This document shows, one piece after another, positions 1 through 8,900 of a DNA stretch of 64,000 nucleotides. The DNA comes from Inquilinus sp042743185 (GTDB lineage Bacteria > Pseudomonadota > Alphaproteobacteria > DSM-16000 > Inquilinaceae). Within the stretch, counting starts at the first letter, position 1; each line of letters begins with the position of its first letter. The notes under the pieces are model-generated. The model searched no databases. It was given only the letters and a program-made list of their open reading frames with translations, and was not told the DNA's origin. A program made the translations under genes and the position numbers. The stretch covers positions 79,849 through 143,848 of the forward strand of contig NZ_JBHYMS010000013.1 of the NCBI RefSeq assembly GCF_042743185.1, given 5' to 3'.

Positions 1-62
1 TCGCCGGCGAAGAACGGCGTGTTGCCGCGGCCGGTCGGGGCGGGGTCGGGGGTTGTGCTCAT
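1..62 (-). CDS. dppC: Dipeptide ABC transporter permease DppC, N-terminal fragment (runs off the window)
   Basis: Only the first 20 codons are inside the window; the ATG lies at 62-60 on the minus strand and the frame stays open to base 1. The visible peptide begins MSTTPDPAPTGRG, a polar leader of the kind that precedes the first membrane helix in DppC proteins. It starts 4 bases after the stop codon of the dppB-like gene, which is the usual dppB-dppC spacing. The identification rests on position rather than on seen domains. Confidence 0.6.
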   Translation of the reverse strand, partial: MSTTPDPAPTGRGNTPFFAG

Positions 63-66
63 CGGC

Positions 67-1077
67 TTACTTCACGTGCCGGATGCGGGGGTCGAGCAGG
101 CCGTAGGCCAGGTCGACCAGGAGGTTGACGACGATCACCAGCGTGGCCACCAGCAGCACGCCGCCCTGCAGCGTCGGGTAGTCGCGGCGGTTGATCGCCT
201 CGACCAGCCATTTGCCGACGCCGGGCCAGGCGAACACCGTCTCGGTCAGGATCGCGCCGCCCAGGAGCGTGCCGACCTGCAGGCCGATCACGGTGACGAC
301 CGGGATCAGGGCGTTGCGCAGGGCGTGCAGGCCGATCACCCGCTTGACGCCCAGCCCCTTGGCCCGGGCGGTGCGGATATAGTCCTCGCTCAGCACTTCC
401 AGCATGGCCGACCGGGTCATGCGCGCGATCACGGCGAGCGGGATGGTGCCGAGCACGATGGTCGGCAGGATCAGCGCGCGCAGGGCCGAGACGAAGGCGC
501 CCTTCTCGTCCGAGAACAGGCTGTCGATCAGCATGAAGCCGGTGTCCGGCTCGACATAGTACAGGGCCGAGATCCGGCCGGAGACCGGGGTCCAGCCGAG
601 GCCGACCGAGAAGATCAGGATCAGCAGCAGCCCCCACCAGAAGATCGGCATGGAATAGCCGGTCAGGCTGGCGCCCATGATGCCGTGGTCGATGGGGGAG
701 GATCGGTTGGTCGCGGCCAGGATGCCGGCGGGGATGCCCAGCACCACGGCGAAGATCATGGCGCAGAGGCCGAGCTCCAGCGTCGCCGGGAACAGCTTCA
801 GGAACTCGCTCAGCACCGGCCGCCGGGTGGTGGTCGAGGCGCCGAGGTCGCCCTGCAGCACCTGGCCGATATAGGAGACGAACTGCACCGACACCGGCCG
901 GTCCAGGCCCATCTCGTGCATCAGCTCGGCGTGGCGCTCGGGCGAGATGCCGCGCTCGCCGGCCCGCACCTGCACCGGGTCGCCGGGCACCGCCCGGATC
1001 AGGAAGAAGCTGAGGGCGGTGATCCCCAGGAAGGTGATCGCCGCCATGGCGAAGCGGGTCAGGATGAAGCGGAGCAT
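67..1077 (-). CDS. dppB: Dipeptide/oligopeptide ABC transporter inner-membrane permease (DppB type)
   Basis: The 336-residue protein begins with a membrane helix (MLRFILTRFAMAAITFLGI) and has about six hydrophobic segments, the length and layout of DppB/OppB permeases. Near residues 230-250 is the EAA loop that contacts the ATPase (EDYIRTARAKGLGVKRVIG), and the C-terminus has the family's LVDLAYGLLDPRI signature. It should form a heterodimeric channel with the DppC that follows 4 bases downstream. It lies 90 bp after the last of three dppA-like genes, behind a GC-rich hairpin that could lower permease expression relative to the binding protein. The actual substrate (dipeptides, haem precursors or another small solute) cannot be told from sequence. 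Confidence 0.93.
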   Translation of the reverse strand: MLRFILTRFAMAAITFLGITALSFFLIRAVPGDPVQVRAGERGISPERHAELMHEMGLDRPVSVQFVSYIGQVLQGDLGASTTTRRPVLSEFLKLFPATLELGLCAMIFAVVLGIPAGILAATNRSSPIDHGIMGASLTGYSMPIFWWGLLLILIFSVGLGWTPVSGRISALYYVEPDTGFMLIDSLFSDEKGAFVSALRALILPTIVLGTIPLAVIARMTRSAMLEVLSEDYIRTARAKGLGVKRVIGLHALRNALIPVVTVIGLQVGTLLGGAILTETVFAWPGVGKWLVEAINRRDYPTLQGGVLLVATLVIVVNLLVDLAYGLLDPRIRHVK

Positions 1078-1116
1078 GATGCCATCGGGTAACGGATGCC
1101 GGGCCGGAAAAGACGC

Positions 1117-1148
1117 GGGCGGAGGAGCATCCCCCTGCTCCCCCGCCC
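1117..1148 (-). terminator. GC-rich hairpin between dppA1 and dppB (attenuator-like)
   Basis: Arms 1117-1129 and 1136-1148 pair over 13 positions with a single mismatch around a 6-base loop. There is no clear T-run on the minus strand. This suggests an attenuator or an mRNA-stabilising hairpin at the end of the binding-protein message rather than a full stop. This arrangement is typical where the binding protein is made in excess over the permease. Confidence 0.45.
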
Positions 1149-1167
1149 GGCTCCCCCTTACCTCTTG

Positions 1168-2766
1168 TTATTCGGTGATGTCGACACCGCTGAAGTCGTG
1201 CCGGCCGAACGGGCTGATCACGTAGCCGGAGACCTCCTTGCGGGTCGGCTCGAACACCACCGAATGCGCGATCGGCAGCCACGGCGCCTGGTCGTGGAAG
1301 ATCACCTGGGCTTGCTCGTACAGCTTGGTGCGCTCGGCCTGGTCCGAGATCGACTTGGCCTTCTTGATAAGCGCCTCGAAATCCTGGTTGCACCACTTTG
1401 CAATATTCGACCCGCCTTCGCGCGCCGCATCGCAGCCCAGCAAGTTGTTCAGGAAGTTGTCGGGGTCGCCGTTATCACCAGTCCAGCCCAGCTGCGCCAT
1501 CTGATGCTCGCCGGCCTGGGCGCGCTTCCGGTATTCGCCCCATTCGTACGAAACGATCTTGCTCTTGATCCCCAGCTTCTCCAGGTCGGACTGGATCAGC
1601 TCGGCGATGCGCTGGGCGTTCGGGTTGTACGGGCGCTGCACCGGCATGGCCCACAGGTCAGTCTCGAAGCCGTTCGGATAGCCGGCATCGGCCAGCAGCT
1701 TCTTCGCCGCCTCGGGGTCGTACTTATACTCCGGGACGCTGTCGTTGTAGGACCAGATGGTCGGCGGGATCGGGTTCTTCGCCGCCTGGCCGGCGCCCTG
1801 GTACACGGCGTCCAGGATCGCCTGCTTGTTCACCGCCATGTTGACGGCCTGGCGCACGCGCACGTCGTCGAACGGCTTCTTGCCGACGTTGAAGGCCAGG
1901 TAGCCGGTGTTCAGCCCCGGCTGGGTCAGCACGTTCAGCGCCGGGTCCTTCTGCATCGCCGGCACGTCGGCCGGGTTCGGATAGGGCATGACGTGGCATT
2001 CGCCGGCCTTCAGCTTGGCGTAGCGCACCGCCGCGTCCGGGGTGATGGCGAAGACCAGGTTGTCGATCTTCTCCTTGCCGCTCCAGGCCTGGTCGAAAGC
2101 CTTGTAGCGGATCAGCGCGTCCGGCTGGTATTGCACGAACTGGAAGGACCCGGTGCCGATCGGCACCTGGTCGACCTGCTCCGGCGTGCCGGCCTTCATC
2201 ATCGCATCGGCGTATTCGGCCGACAGGATCGACGAGAACTCCATCGCCAGGTCGGCCAGGAACGGTGCTTCCGGCTTGGTCAGGGTGAACTTCACCGTGT
2301 GGTCGTCGACCTTGTCGATCGACTTCAGCAGGTCGGGGAAGCTCATGTCGTTGAAGTAGTCGTACGACCCGCCGGACACCTTGTGGTACGGGCTGTCTTC
2401 CTTCCACATCCGGTTGAAGGTGAACAGCACGTCGTCGGCGTTGAAGTCGCGGGTCGGCGTGAACTTGTCGTTCGAATGCCACTTCACCCCCTTGCGGAGG
2501 TGGAAGGTGTAGACCGTGCCGTCGTCCGAGATGTCCCAGGATTCGGCCAGGCCGGGCTCGGTCTTGGTCGTGCCCTTGGTGAACTCGATCAGGTGGTCGT
2601 AGATCGGTCCGGACGCGTCGAAGCTGGTGCCGGTGGTGTTGATCTGCGGATTGAAATTCTCCGGGCTGCCCTCGGAGCAATAGACCAGCGTCTTGGCCTC
2701 GGCGGACAACGCCATCCCCGCGACGAGGACGAGCGCCATCGCCGTGGCGGACAGGTAACGGGACAT
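1168..2766 (-). CDS. dppA: Periplasmic dipeptide-binding protein, DppA family (paralogue 1)
   Basis: This is a 532-residue solute-binding protein of family 5 (SBP_bac_5). The start at 2766 is preceded by AGGGGAGAGTTTC and gives a Sec signal peptide ending ALSAEA, with mature KTLVYCSEGSPE as in DppA. Family hallmarks include LAESWDISDDGTVYTFHLRKG (about residues 85-105), the NPADVPAMQKDP stretch and the C-terminal WLPIAHS. It would deliver its ligand to the DppB/DppC channel downstream. It is the nearest of three tandem paralogues to the permease genes and has its own sigma70-like promoter, with a strong terminator upstream of that. An in-frame extension to 3096 exists but lacks a signal peptide and crosses that terminator, so it was rejected. 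Confidence 0.93.
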   Translation of the reverse strand: MSRYLSATAMALVLVAGMALSAEAKTLVYCSEGSPENFNPQINTTGTSFDASGPIYDHLIEFTKGTTKTEPGLAESWDISDDGTVYTFHLRKGVKWHSNDKFTPTRDFNADDVLFTFNRMWKEDSPYHKVSGGSYDYFNDMSFPDLLKSIDKVDDHTVKFTLTKPEAPFLADLAMEFSSILSAEYADAMMKAGTPEQVDQVPIGTGSFQFVQYQPDALIRYKAFDQAWSGKEKIDNLVFAITPDAAVRYAKLKAGECHVMPYPNPADVPAMQKDPALNVLTQPGLNTGYLAFNVGKKPFDDVRVRQAVNMAVNKQAILDAVYQGAGQAAKNPIPPTIWSYNDSVPEYKYDPEAAKKLLADAGYPNGFETDLWAMPVQRPYNPNAQRIAELIQSDLEKLGIKSKIVSYEWGEYRKRAQAGEHQMAQLGWTGDNGDPDNFLNNLLGCDAAREGGSNIAKWCNQDFEALIKKAKSISDQAERTKLYEQAQVIFHDQAPWLPIAHSVVFEPTRKEVSGYVISPFGRHDFSGVDITE

Positions 2767-2842
2767 GAAACTCTCCCCTATGGTGATCCTTCGGCCCGGG
2801 CTTGCCGCATAGCTGTATTGCCCAAACCGTGGGTTGCAGGGG

Positions 2843-2871
2843 ATTACCGCAGGGGCAGGGGGTGATGTCAA
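2843..2871 (-). promoter_or_regulatory. Sigma70-type promoter of dppA paralogue 1
   Basis: Reading the minus strand, a perfect TTGACA -35 (2871-2866) is followed by 17 bases and GGTAAT as -10 (2848-2843). Transcription would begin about 70 bases before the ATG at 2766. The same elements with the same spacing precede paralogue 2, so promoter and gene were probably duplicated together. Confidence 0.65.
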
Positions 2872-2959
2872 CTGGCCGGTTATGTCGGGCAAATTGAATC
2901 GGTTCCCAATATAGGCTCGCCCCGATGCTGCTTCCGGCGGATCGTAACTTGGGCGGCGG

Positions 2960-3002
2960 AAAAAGAAGCGGACGGGAAAGCAGGCCGCTGCTTTCCCGTC
3001 CG
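2960..3002 (-). terminator. Strong intrinsic terminator after dppA paralogue 2
   Basis: A perfect 15-bp stem (2969-2983 with 2988-3002) around a GCCG loop is followed on the minus strand by CTTCTTTTT. It lies 8 bases past the stop codon of the gene ending at 3011, so it should end that transcript. Paralogue 1 then depends on its own promoter. Confidence 0.85.
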
Positions 3003-3010
3003 TTTGTTGC

Positions 3011-4609
3011 TCACTCTGCGATGTCGACGCCGCGGAAGTCGTGCAGCCCGACCGGGATGATCTTGTAGCCCGAGACCTCCTTGCGGATCGGCTCATAGAC
3101 CACCGAATGCGCGATCGGCAGCCACGGGGCCTGGTCGTGGAAGATCACCTGGGCCTCTTCGTACAGCTTGGCGCGCTCGGCCTGGTCGGCCGTGGCCTTG
3201 GCCTTCTGGATCAGCGTCTCGAAATCCTGGTTGCACCACTTCGCGATGTTGCTTCCGCCTTCGCGAGCGGCATCGCAGCCCAGCAGGTTGTTGAAGAAGT
3301 TGTCCGGGTCGCCGTTGTCGCCCGACCAGCCCATCTGCGCCATCTGGTGCTCGCCGGCCTGGGTGCGCTTGCGATACTCGCCCCACTCGTACGAAACGAT
3401 CTTGGTCTTGATGCCGATCTTGGCCAGGTCGGCCTGGATCAGCTCGGCGATGCGCTGGGCGTTCGGGTTGTAGGGGCGCTGCACCGGCATGGCCCACAGG
3501 TCGCTCTCGAAGCCGTCGGCGTAGCCGGCGTCGGCCAGCAGCTTCTTCGCCGCCTCCGGGTCGTATTTGTAGTCCTGGATGCTGTCGTTGTAGGACCAGA
3601 TGGTCGGCGGGATCGGGTTCTTCGCCGCCTGGCCGGTGCCCTGGTACACCGCCTCCAGGATCGCCTGCTTGTTCACCGCCATGTCGACGGCCTGGCGCAC
3701 GCGGACGTCGTCGAACGGCTTCTTGGTGACGTTGAAGGCCAGGTAGCCGGTGTTCAGCCCGGGCTGGCTCAGCACGTTGAGGTTCGGGTCCTTCTGCATC
3801 GCCGGCAGGTCGGCCGGGTTCGGATACGGCATGACGTGGCATTCGCCGGCCTGCAGCTTGGCATAGCGCACCGCCGCATCCGGGGTGATGGCGAAGACCA
3901 GGTTGTCGATCTTCTCGCGGCCGCTCCAGGCCTCGTCGAAGGCCTTGTAGCGGATCAGCGCGTCCGGCTGGTACTGCACGAAGCGGAACGGGCCGGTGCC
4001 GATCGGCACCTGGTCGACCTGCTCCGGCGTCCCCGCCTTCATCATCGCGTCGGCATATTCCGCCGACAGGATCTCGGCGAAGTTCATCGCCATGTTGGCG
4101 ATGAAGGGCGCCTCCGGCTTGGTCAGGGTGAACTTCACTGTATAGTCGTCGACCTTGTCGATCGCCTTCAGCAGCGTGGGCATGCCCATGTCGCCGAAGT
4201 AGTCGTACGATCCGCCCGACACCTTGTGGTAGGGGCTGTCCTCCTTCCACATCCGGTTGAACGAGAACAGCACGTCGTCGGCGTTGAAGTCGCGTGTCGG
4301 CGTGAAATTCTCGTTCGAGTGGAACTTGACGCCCTTGCGCAGATGGAAGGTGTAGACGGTGCCGTCGTCCGACACGTCCCAGGACTCGGCGAGCGCGGGG
4401 ACCACCTTGGTGGTGCCCTTCTCGAACGCCACCAGCCCGTCATAGACCGGCAGCGCCGCGTCGAAGCTGGTGCCGGTGGTGTTGATCTGCGGGTTGAAGT
4501 TCTCCGGGCTGCCTTCGGAGCAGTAGACCAGCGTCTTGGCCTCGGCCGACGCGGCCATCCCCGCGGCGAGGGCCAGCGCCATCGCCGTGGCGGACAGGAA
4601 GCGGGACAT
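3011..4609 (-). CDS. dppA: Periplasmic dipeptide-binding protein, DppA family (paralogue 2)
   Basis: This 532-residue SBP_bac_5 protein is very similar along its whole length to its neighbours at 1168-2766 and 4784-6379. The start at 4609 gives signal peptide MSRFLSATAMALALAAGMAASAEA and mature KTLVYCSEGSPENFNPQIN. Differences from paralogue 1 are scattered: LAESWDVSDD for LAESWDISDD, and a different C-terminus (GLHDFRGVDIAE for GRHDFSGVDITE). The ligand-facing blocks look conserved. It has its own promoter and a strong terminator, so it can be made independently. Frames extending to 4747 lack any signal peptide and cross the promoter. Which ligand each paralogue binds is unknown. Confidence 0.93.
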   Translation of the reverse strand: MSRFLSATAMALALAAGMAASAEAKTLVYCSEGSPENFNPQINTTGTSFDAALPVYDGLVAFEKGTTKVVPALAESWDVSDDGTVYTFHLRKGVKFHSNENFTPTRDFNADDVLFSFNRMWKEDSPYHKVSGGSYDYFGDMGMPTLLKAIDKVDDYTVKFTLTKPEAPFIANMAMNFAEILSAEYADAMMKAGTPEQVDQVPIGTGPFRFVQYQPDALIRYKAFDEAWSGREKIDNLVFAITPDAAVRYAKLQAGECHVMPYPNPADLPAMQKDPNLNVLSQPGLNTGYLAFNVTKKPFDDVRVRQAVDMAVNKQAILEAVYQGTGQAAKNPIPPTIWSYNDSIQDYKYDPEAAKKLLADAGYADGFESDLWAMPVQRPYNPNAQRIAELIQADLAKIGIKTKIVSYEWGEYRKRTQAGEHQMAQMGWSGDNGDPDNFFNNLLGCDAAREGGSNIAKWCNQDFETLIQKAKATADQAERAKLYEEAQVIFHDQAPWLPIAHSVVYEPIRKEVSGYKIIPVGLHDFRGVDIAE

Positions 4610-4633
4610 CGGGGTTCTCTCCCTAAAACGGTC

Positions 4634-4676
4634 GGGCGCCGGTCGCGGCGCCCAGGTTGCGGGGATTACCGCAACC
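4634..4676. other. Two perfect hairpins in the leader and promoter of dppA paralogue 2
   Basis: GGGCGCC/GGCGCCC (4634-4640 with 4647-4653) lies in the untranslated leader. GGTTGCGG/CCGCAACC (4655-4662 with 4669-4676) overlaps the -10 element. The second inverted repeat is only half conserved at paralogue 1, where GGGGATTACCGCA is present. It might be an operator for an unknown regulator or just a trace of GC-rich sequence. Confidence 0.35.
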
Positions 4677-4693
4677 CGGGGGTACGCTGTCAA
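4665..4693 (-). promoter_or_regulatory. Sigma70-type promoter of dppA paralogue 2
   Basis: On the minus strand, TTGACA (4693-4688), 17 bases, then GGTAAT (4670-4665). It is identical in both hexamers and in spacing to the promoter of paralogue 1. The gene starts at 4609, leaving a leader of about 50 bases. Paralogue 3 does not have this promoter because mtnA lies directly upstream of it. Confidence 0.65.
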
Positions 4694-4783
4694 TCCGCGC
4701 CCGGGAATCCGCCCGCCGCAACCGTTCCGGACGAGACGGTCAGGCATTAAGTCCGTCGCGACTCGCGCTCACTCCTGCCCCCT

Positions 4784-6379
4784 TCACTCCTGCATGTCGA
4801 CGCCGCGGAAGTCGTGGATCCGCACCGGGGTGATGACGTAGTCCAGCACCTCCTTGCGGATCGCCTGGTACTCGACCGAATGGGCGATCGGCAGCCATGG
4901 CGCCTGGTCGTGGAAGATCACCTGGGCCTGCTCGTACAGCCTGGTGCGCTCGGCCTGGTCGGCGGTGGCCTTGGCCTTCTGAATGAGTTTTTCGAAATCC
5001 TGATTGCACCACTTCGAAATGTTCCCGCCGCCTTCCCGAGCGGCGTCGCAGCCGAGGAGATTGTTGAAGAAGTTGTCCGGATCGCCGTTGTCGCCGCCCC
5101 AGCCGAACTGCGCCATCTGGTGCTCGCCGGCCTGCGCCCGCTTCCGATACTCGCCCCACTCGAACGAAACGATCTTCGCCCGGATCCCGACCTTGGCCAG
5201 GTCGGCCTGCATCAGCTCGGCGATGCGCTGGGCGTTCGGATTGTAGGGGCGCTGCACCGGCATGGCCCACAGGTCCGTGTCGAAGCCGCCGGCCAGGCCG
5301 GCCTCGGCCAGCAGCGTCTTCGCCGCCTCGGGGTCGTAGGGATAGTCCTGGACGCCGTCGTTGTAGGACCAGATGGTCGGCGGGATCGGGTTCTTCGCCG
5401 CCTGGCCGGTGCCGCGGTAGACGGCGTCGAGGATCGCCTGCTTGTTCACCGCCATGTTGATGGCGCGGCGGACGCGCACGTCGTCGAACGGCTTCTTGGT
5501 GACGTTGAAGGCCAGGTAGCCGGTGTTCAGCCCGGGCTGGCCGATCACCGTCACCGCCGGGTCCTGCTGCATCGCCGCCAGGTCGGCCGGGTTCGGCGAC
5601 GGGATCACCTGGCACTCGTTGGCCTTCAGCTTGGCGTAGCGGACCGAGGCGTCGGGGGTGATGGCGAAGACCAGCGTGTCGATCTTCTCCCGCCCGCTCC
5701 AGGCCTCGTCGAAGGCCTTGTAGCGGATGATCGCGTCCGGCAGGTACTGGACGAAGCGGAACGGCCCGGTGCCGATCGGGATCTGGTCGACATCCTCCGG
5801 CGTGCCGGCCTTCATCATCGCATCGGCATATTCCGCCGACAGGATCTGGGCGAAGTTCATCGCCATGTCGGCCAGGAACGGCGCCTCCGGCCGGGTCAGG
5901 GTGAAGCGGACGGTGGTGTCGTCGACCTTGTCGATCGCCTTCAGCAGGGTCGGCATCCCCATGTCGCCGAAGTAGTCGTAGGAGCCGCCGGAGACCTTGT
6001 GGTAGGGGCTGTCCTCCTTCCACATCCGGTTGAACGAGAACAGCACGTCGTCGGCGTTGAAGTCGCGCGTCGGCGTGAAGGCCTCGTTCGAATGCCACTT
6101 CACGCCGCGGCGCAGGTGGAAGGTGTAGACCGTGCCGTCATCCGACACCTCCCAGGATTCGGCCAGGGCCGGCACCACCTTGGTGCCGCCGCGCTCGAAC
6201 GCCACCAGCCCGTCATAGACCGGCACCGAGGCGTCCAGGCTGGTGCCGGTGGTGTTGATCTGCGGGTTGAAGTTCTCCGGGCTGCCCTCGGAGCAGTAGA
6301 CCAGCGTCTTGGCCTCGGCCGAGGCCGCGCCGGCCGCCAGGACCAGCGCCAGCGCCGTGGCGCTGAGGAAACGGGACAT
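4784..6379 (-). CDS. dppA: Periplasmic dipeptide-binding protein, DppA family (paralogue 3, next to mtnA)
   Basis: This 531-residue SBP_bac_5 protein is the most divergent of the three (NECQVIPSPNPADLAAMQQDP where the others have GECHVMPYPNPAD). The signal peptide ends AGAASAEA before KTLVYCSEG. It begins 36 bp after the mtnA stop with leader GGGAGAGCTTC, and has no promoter of its own like those of paralogues 1 and 2. It is therefore probably co-transcribed with mtnK-mtnA. That placement hints that its ligand may be connected to methylthioribose or methionine salvage, but this is inference from position only. Confidence 0.92.
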   Translation of the reverse strand: MSRFLSATALALVLAAGAASAEAKTLVYCSEGSPENFNPQINTTGTSLDASVPVYDGLVAFERGGTKVVPALAESWEVSDDGTVYTFHLRRGVKWHSNEAFTPTRDFNADDVLFSFNRMWKEDSPYHKVSGGSYDYFGDMGMPTLLKAIDKVDDTTVRFTLTRPEAPFLADMAMNFAQILSAEYADAMMKAGTPEDVDQIPIGTGPFRFVQYLPDAIIRYKAFDEAWSGREKIDTLVFAITPDASVRYAKLKANECQVIPSPNPADLAAMQQDPAVTVIGQPGLNTGYLAFNVTKKPFDDVRVRRAINMAVNKQAILDAVYRGTGQAAKNPIPPTIWSYNDGVQDYPYDPEAAKTLLAEAGLAGGFDTDLWAMPVQRPYNPNAQRIAELMQADLAKVGIRAKIVSFEWGEYRKRAQAGEHQMAQFGWGGDNGDPDNFFNNLLGCDAAREGGGNISKWCNQDFEKLIQKAKATADQAERTRLYEQAQVIFHDQAPWLPIAHSVEYQAIRKEVLDYVITPVRIHDFRGVDMQE

Positions 6380-6415
6380 GAAGCTCTCCCAGTTATTGTT
6401 TGGTGGTGGGGCGGC

Positions 6416-7513
6416 TCAAGCCGCCCGGTCGGGATACAGCCCGGCCAGACCCTCCCGGCTGGCGGGGCAGACGCCGCGCTCGGTGATCAGCCCGGTGACG
6501 TAGCGCGCCGGGGTGACGTCGAAGGCCCAGTTGGCGGCGGCGCTGCCCTCCGGCAGGATGCCGACCGTCTCGATCCGCCCGTCCGCGGTGCGGCCGGTGA
6601 TGTGGGTCAGCTCGCGCGCGTCGCGCTGCTCGATCTCGATCTGGCGGATGCCGTCGGTCAGGGTCCAGTCGATCGTGGTGTAGGGCAGGGCGACATAGAA
6701 CGGCACGCCGTTGTCATGCGCCGCCAGCGCCTTCAGATAGGTGCCGATCTTGTTGCACACGTCGCCGGTCGCGGTGGTGCGGTCGGTGCCGACGATGCAC
6801 AGATCGACCAGGCCGTGCTGCATCAGATGGCCGCCGACATTGTCGGCGATCACGGTGTGGGGCACCCCGTGGCCGCCGAGCTCGAAGGCGGTGATGCTGG
6901 CGCCCTGGTTGCGCGGCCGGGTCTCGTCGACCCAGACATGCACCGGCACGCCGCCGTCATGCGCCATGTAGATCGGGGCGAGCGCGGTACCCCAGTCGAC
7001 CGTCGCCAGCCAGCCGGCGTTGCAATGGGTCAGCACGTTCAGGCGGTCCGGCCGGCCCTTCTTCTCCCAGATCTCGCGGAACACGGCCAGGCCGTGCTCG
7101 CCGATGGCGCGGCAGGTGGCGACGTCGTCGTCGCAGATCTCGGCGGCGCGGCGATAGGCGGCGGCCACCCGCTCCGCCGGCTTCAGGGCCGCCACCCGGC
7201 CGCGCACATCGTCCAGCGCCCAGCGCAGGTTGACTGCGGTCGGGCGGGTGGCCAGCAGCCGGTCATAGGCACCGGCCAGGGCGGCGTCGGACGGGTCGGC
7301 GCGCAGCGCCAGCGCCAGGCCGTAGGCGCCGGTGGCGCCGATCAGCGGCGCGCCGCGCACCTGCATGCTGCGGATGGCGTGGGCCGCCTGGTCCTCGGTC
7401 TCCAGCACCACCGTCTCGAAGCCGTGCGGCAGCCTGGTCTGGTCGATGATCACCACCCGCCAGCCATCCTCGGCCGGCCAGATGGTGCGATAGGACGTCC
7501 CATCAATTTTCAT
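6416..7513 (-). CDS. mtnA: S-methyl-5-thioribose-1-phosphate isomerase
   Basis: The 365-residue protein converts 5-methylthioribose-1-phosphate to methylthioribulose-1-phosphate in the cytosolic methionine salvage pathway. The eIF2B-like isomerase fold is shown by MQVRGAPLIGATGAYGLAL (about residues 50-68). The active-site Cys lies in VLTHCNAGWLAT, and the catalytic Asp in IVGTDRTTATGDVCNKIGTY. Length matches the family. It follows mtnK by 3 bp, so the kinase product is passed straight on. No dehydratase (mtnB) or later salvage genes are in the window, so the rest of the pathway must lie elsewhere, or the product may feed a shunt. Confidence 0.95.
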   Translation of the reverse strand: MKIDGTSYRTIWPAEDGWRVVIIDQTRLPHGFETVVLETEDQAAHAIRSMQVRGAPLIGATGAYGLALALRADPSDAALAGAYDRLLATRPTAVNLRWALDDVRGRVAALKPAERVAAAYRRAAEICDDDVATCRAIGEHGLAVFREIWEKKGRPDRLNVLTHCNAGWLATVDWGTALAPIYMAHDGGVPVHVWVDETRPRNQGASITAFELGGHGVPHTVIADNVGGHLMQHGLVDLCIVGTDRTTATGDVCNKIGTYLKALAAHDNGVPFYVALPYTTIDWTLTDGIRQIEIEQRDARELTHITGRTADGRIETVGILPEGSAAANWAFDVTPARYVTGLITERGVCPASREGLAGLYPDRAA

Positions 7514-7516
7514 GGC

Positions 7517-8815
7517 TCAACCCTCGCGGAAGACGGTCTCGGCCGCGTGGCGCAGATCGGCCGGGCCGGTGAAGCGGTCGCGCTCGACCAGGAAGGCGCG
7601 GGCCAGGTGCAGCGCCTTGGTCTCGCAGGCGGCGCGCAGATCCGGGTCGGCGATGGTCTCGAGGTCGGCGACATGGGCCAGCCCCAGGATGCGGCGGACC
7701 ATCTTGGCGCCGGCGAAGCCGACCGTGTCGCGGAACAGCCGGGCCATGGTGGCGCGGCGGTGGGCGTCCAGCGCCAGGGCGCCGTCGCCGTCGGCGAACA
7801 GGTCGCGGCTGAAGGCGTCGCCCGTGTTCTCGGCCCGCCACAGCTCCAGGAAGCGCTTTTCGAAGCCGGCCCAGATCGCCTCGGCCTGGACCAGCAGCCA
7901 ACTGCGATAGCCGGCCCGGTCGTCCGCCGCCGTCGCGTGGCCTCCTTGAGCGAAATAGGCCAGGAAGAAATTGGCCAGCAGGGCGCCGATGTCGAAGCCC
8001 ATCGGGCCGTAGAAGGCGAATTCCGGGTCGATGGCGCGGCTGTCCGCCTCGGTCACCATGATCGACCCGGTGTGCAGGTCGCCATGCACCAGCGCCTCGG
8101 CCCGGGTCAGGAAGGCCCATTTCAGCTCCTGCACCGCCACCTTGGCGGCGGCGTCGGCGCGGAACTCGGCGGCGATGCCGTCCAGCTGCGGCGTGGTCCA
8201 GCGGTTCAGCTTCGCGATCCGGTACGGGTCGGTGAAGACCAGATCCTCGGTGATCCGGCACAGCGCGGTGTTGCCGCAGAACGGCGCCATCTTCGCCTTC
8301 TTCTCGGCGGCGGGCGCGTGCAGGTCCGAGGTCTTGAACAGCGTCTGGGCCAGGAACTCCGCCATGTGCCCGGCCAGCAGCGGATAGCGGGTGCCGGCAA
8401 TCAGCCCCTTGCGCAGGATGATGTGCGGCGTCAGCCACTCCATCACGATCAGCGCCATGGCCGCATCGAAATGGAAAAGCTTCGGCAGCAGATGCGGCAC
8501 GTGGCTCGCCTGCTCGGACAGGGCGTGCCACTCGTACCAGGCGCGGTCCAGCGGCAGCGGCCAGCTGTCGCCGACCAGCCGGACATAGGGCAGGGCCTGC
8601 TTGACCACGACGCCGTCCAGGGGGCCGCCGGCGGAGCCGCGGACGATGAACACCAGGTTCAGGTTGCCGTCGCCGACCTCGGTGACGTGCCAGCCGGCCG
8701 GGTCGCCGCCCAGCCGGTCGCGGATCGCCGGCAGCGTGGCGAGATAGGGCCGGATCGAGGCCTCGTCCAGCGGCCGGTAGTCCGGCCCGCCGGTCAGCCG
8801 GCTCTCCTCACTCAT
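7517..8815 (-). CDS. mtnK: 5-methylthioribose kinase
   Basis: The 432-residue kinase of the aminoglycoside phosphotransferase/choline-kinase fold phosphorylates methylthioribose at O1. It has the N-terminal lobe GNLNLVFIVRG, the catalytic loop LVHGDLHTGSIMV (about residues 240-252, with the base Asp) and the metal-binding IDPEFAFYGPMGFDIG. These are all in the form typical of MtnK. It is the first gene of a tight pair with mtnA (3-bp gap). Kinase-type salvage implies that methylthioribose is made by a separate nucleosidase or taken up from outside. The MFS gene 85 bp upstream and the binding protein downstream are candidates for uptake. Confidence 0.94.
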   Translation of the reverse strand: MSEESRLTGGPDYRPLDEASIRPYLATLPAIRDRLGGDPAGWHVTEVGDGNLNLVFIVRGSAGGPLDGVVVKQALPYVRLVGDSWPLPLDRAWYEWHALSEQASHVPHLLPKLFHFDAAMALIVMEWLTPHIILRKGLIAGTRYPLLAGHMAEFLAQTLFKTSDLHAPAAEKKAKMAPFCGNTALCRITEDLVFTDPYRIAKLNRWTTPQLDGIAAEFRADAAAKVAVQELKWAFLTRAEALVHGDLHTGSIMVTEADSRAIDPEFAFYGPMGFDIGALLANFFLAYFAQGGHATAADDRAGYRSWLLVQAEAIWAGFEKRFLELWRAENTGDAFSRDLFADGDGALALDAHRRATMARLFRDTVGFAGAKMVRRILGLAHVADLETIADPDLRAACETKALHLARAFLVERDRFTGPADLRHAAETVFREG

Positions 8816-8855
8816 GCTTCAGCCTCCGCCGCGGTCTTGCTCTTGGGCGGGGCGG

Positions 8856-8885
8856 AGTGTCGGAAGCCGGCTCCCCTGCTGTCAA
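8856..8885 (-). promoter_or_regulatory. Possible sigma70 promoter in front of mtnK
   Basis: In the 85-bp gap between the MFS gene and mtnK the minus strand has TTGACA (8885-8880), 18 bases, then GACACT (8861-8856). The -35 is perfect but the -10 is weak. It would allow mtnK-mtnA and the third binding protein to be expressed without the dioxygenase and MFS genes. Confidence 0.35.
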
Positions 8886-8900
8886 GCGCGGCGCGGCCGG

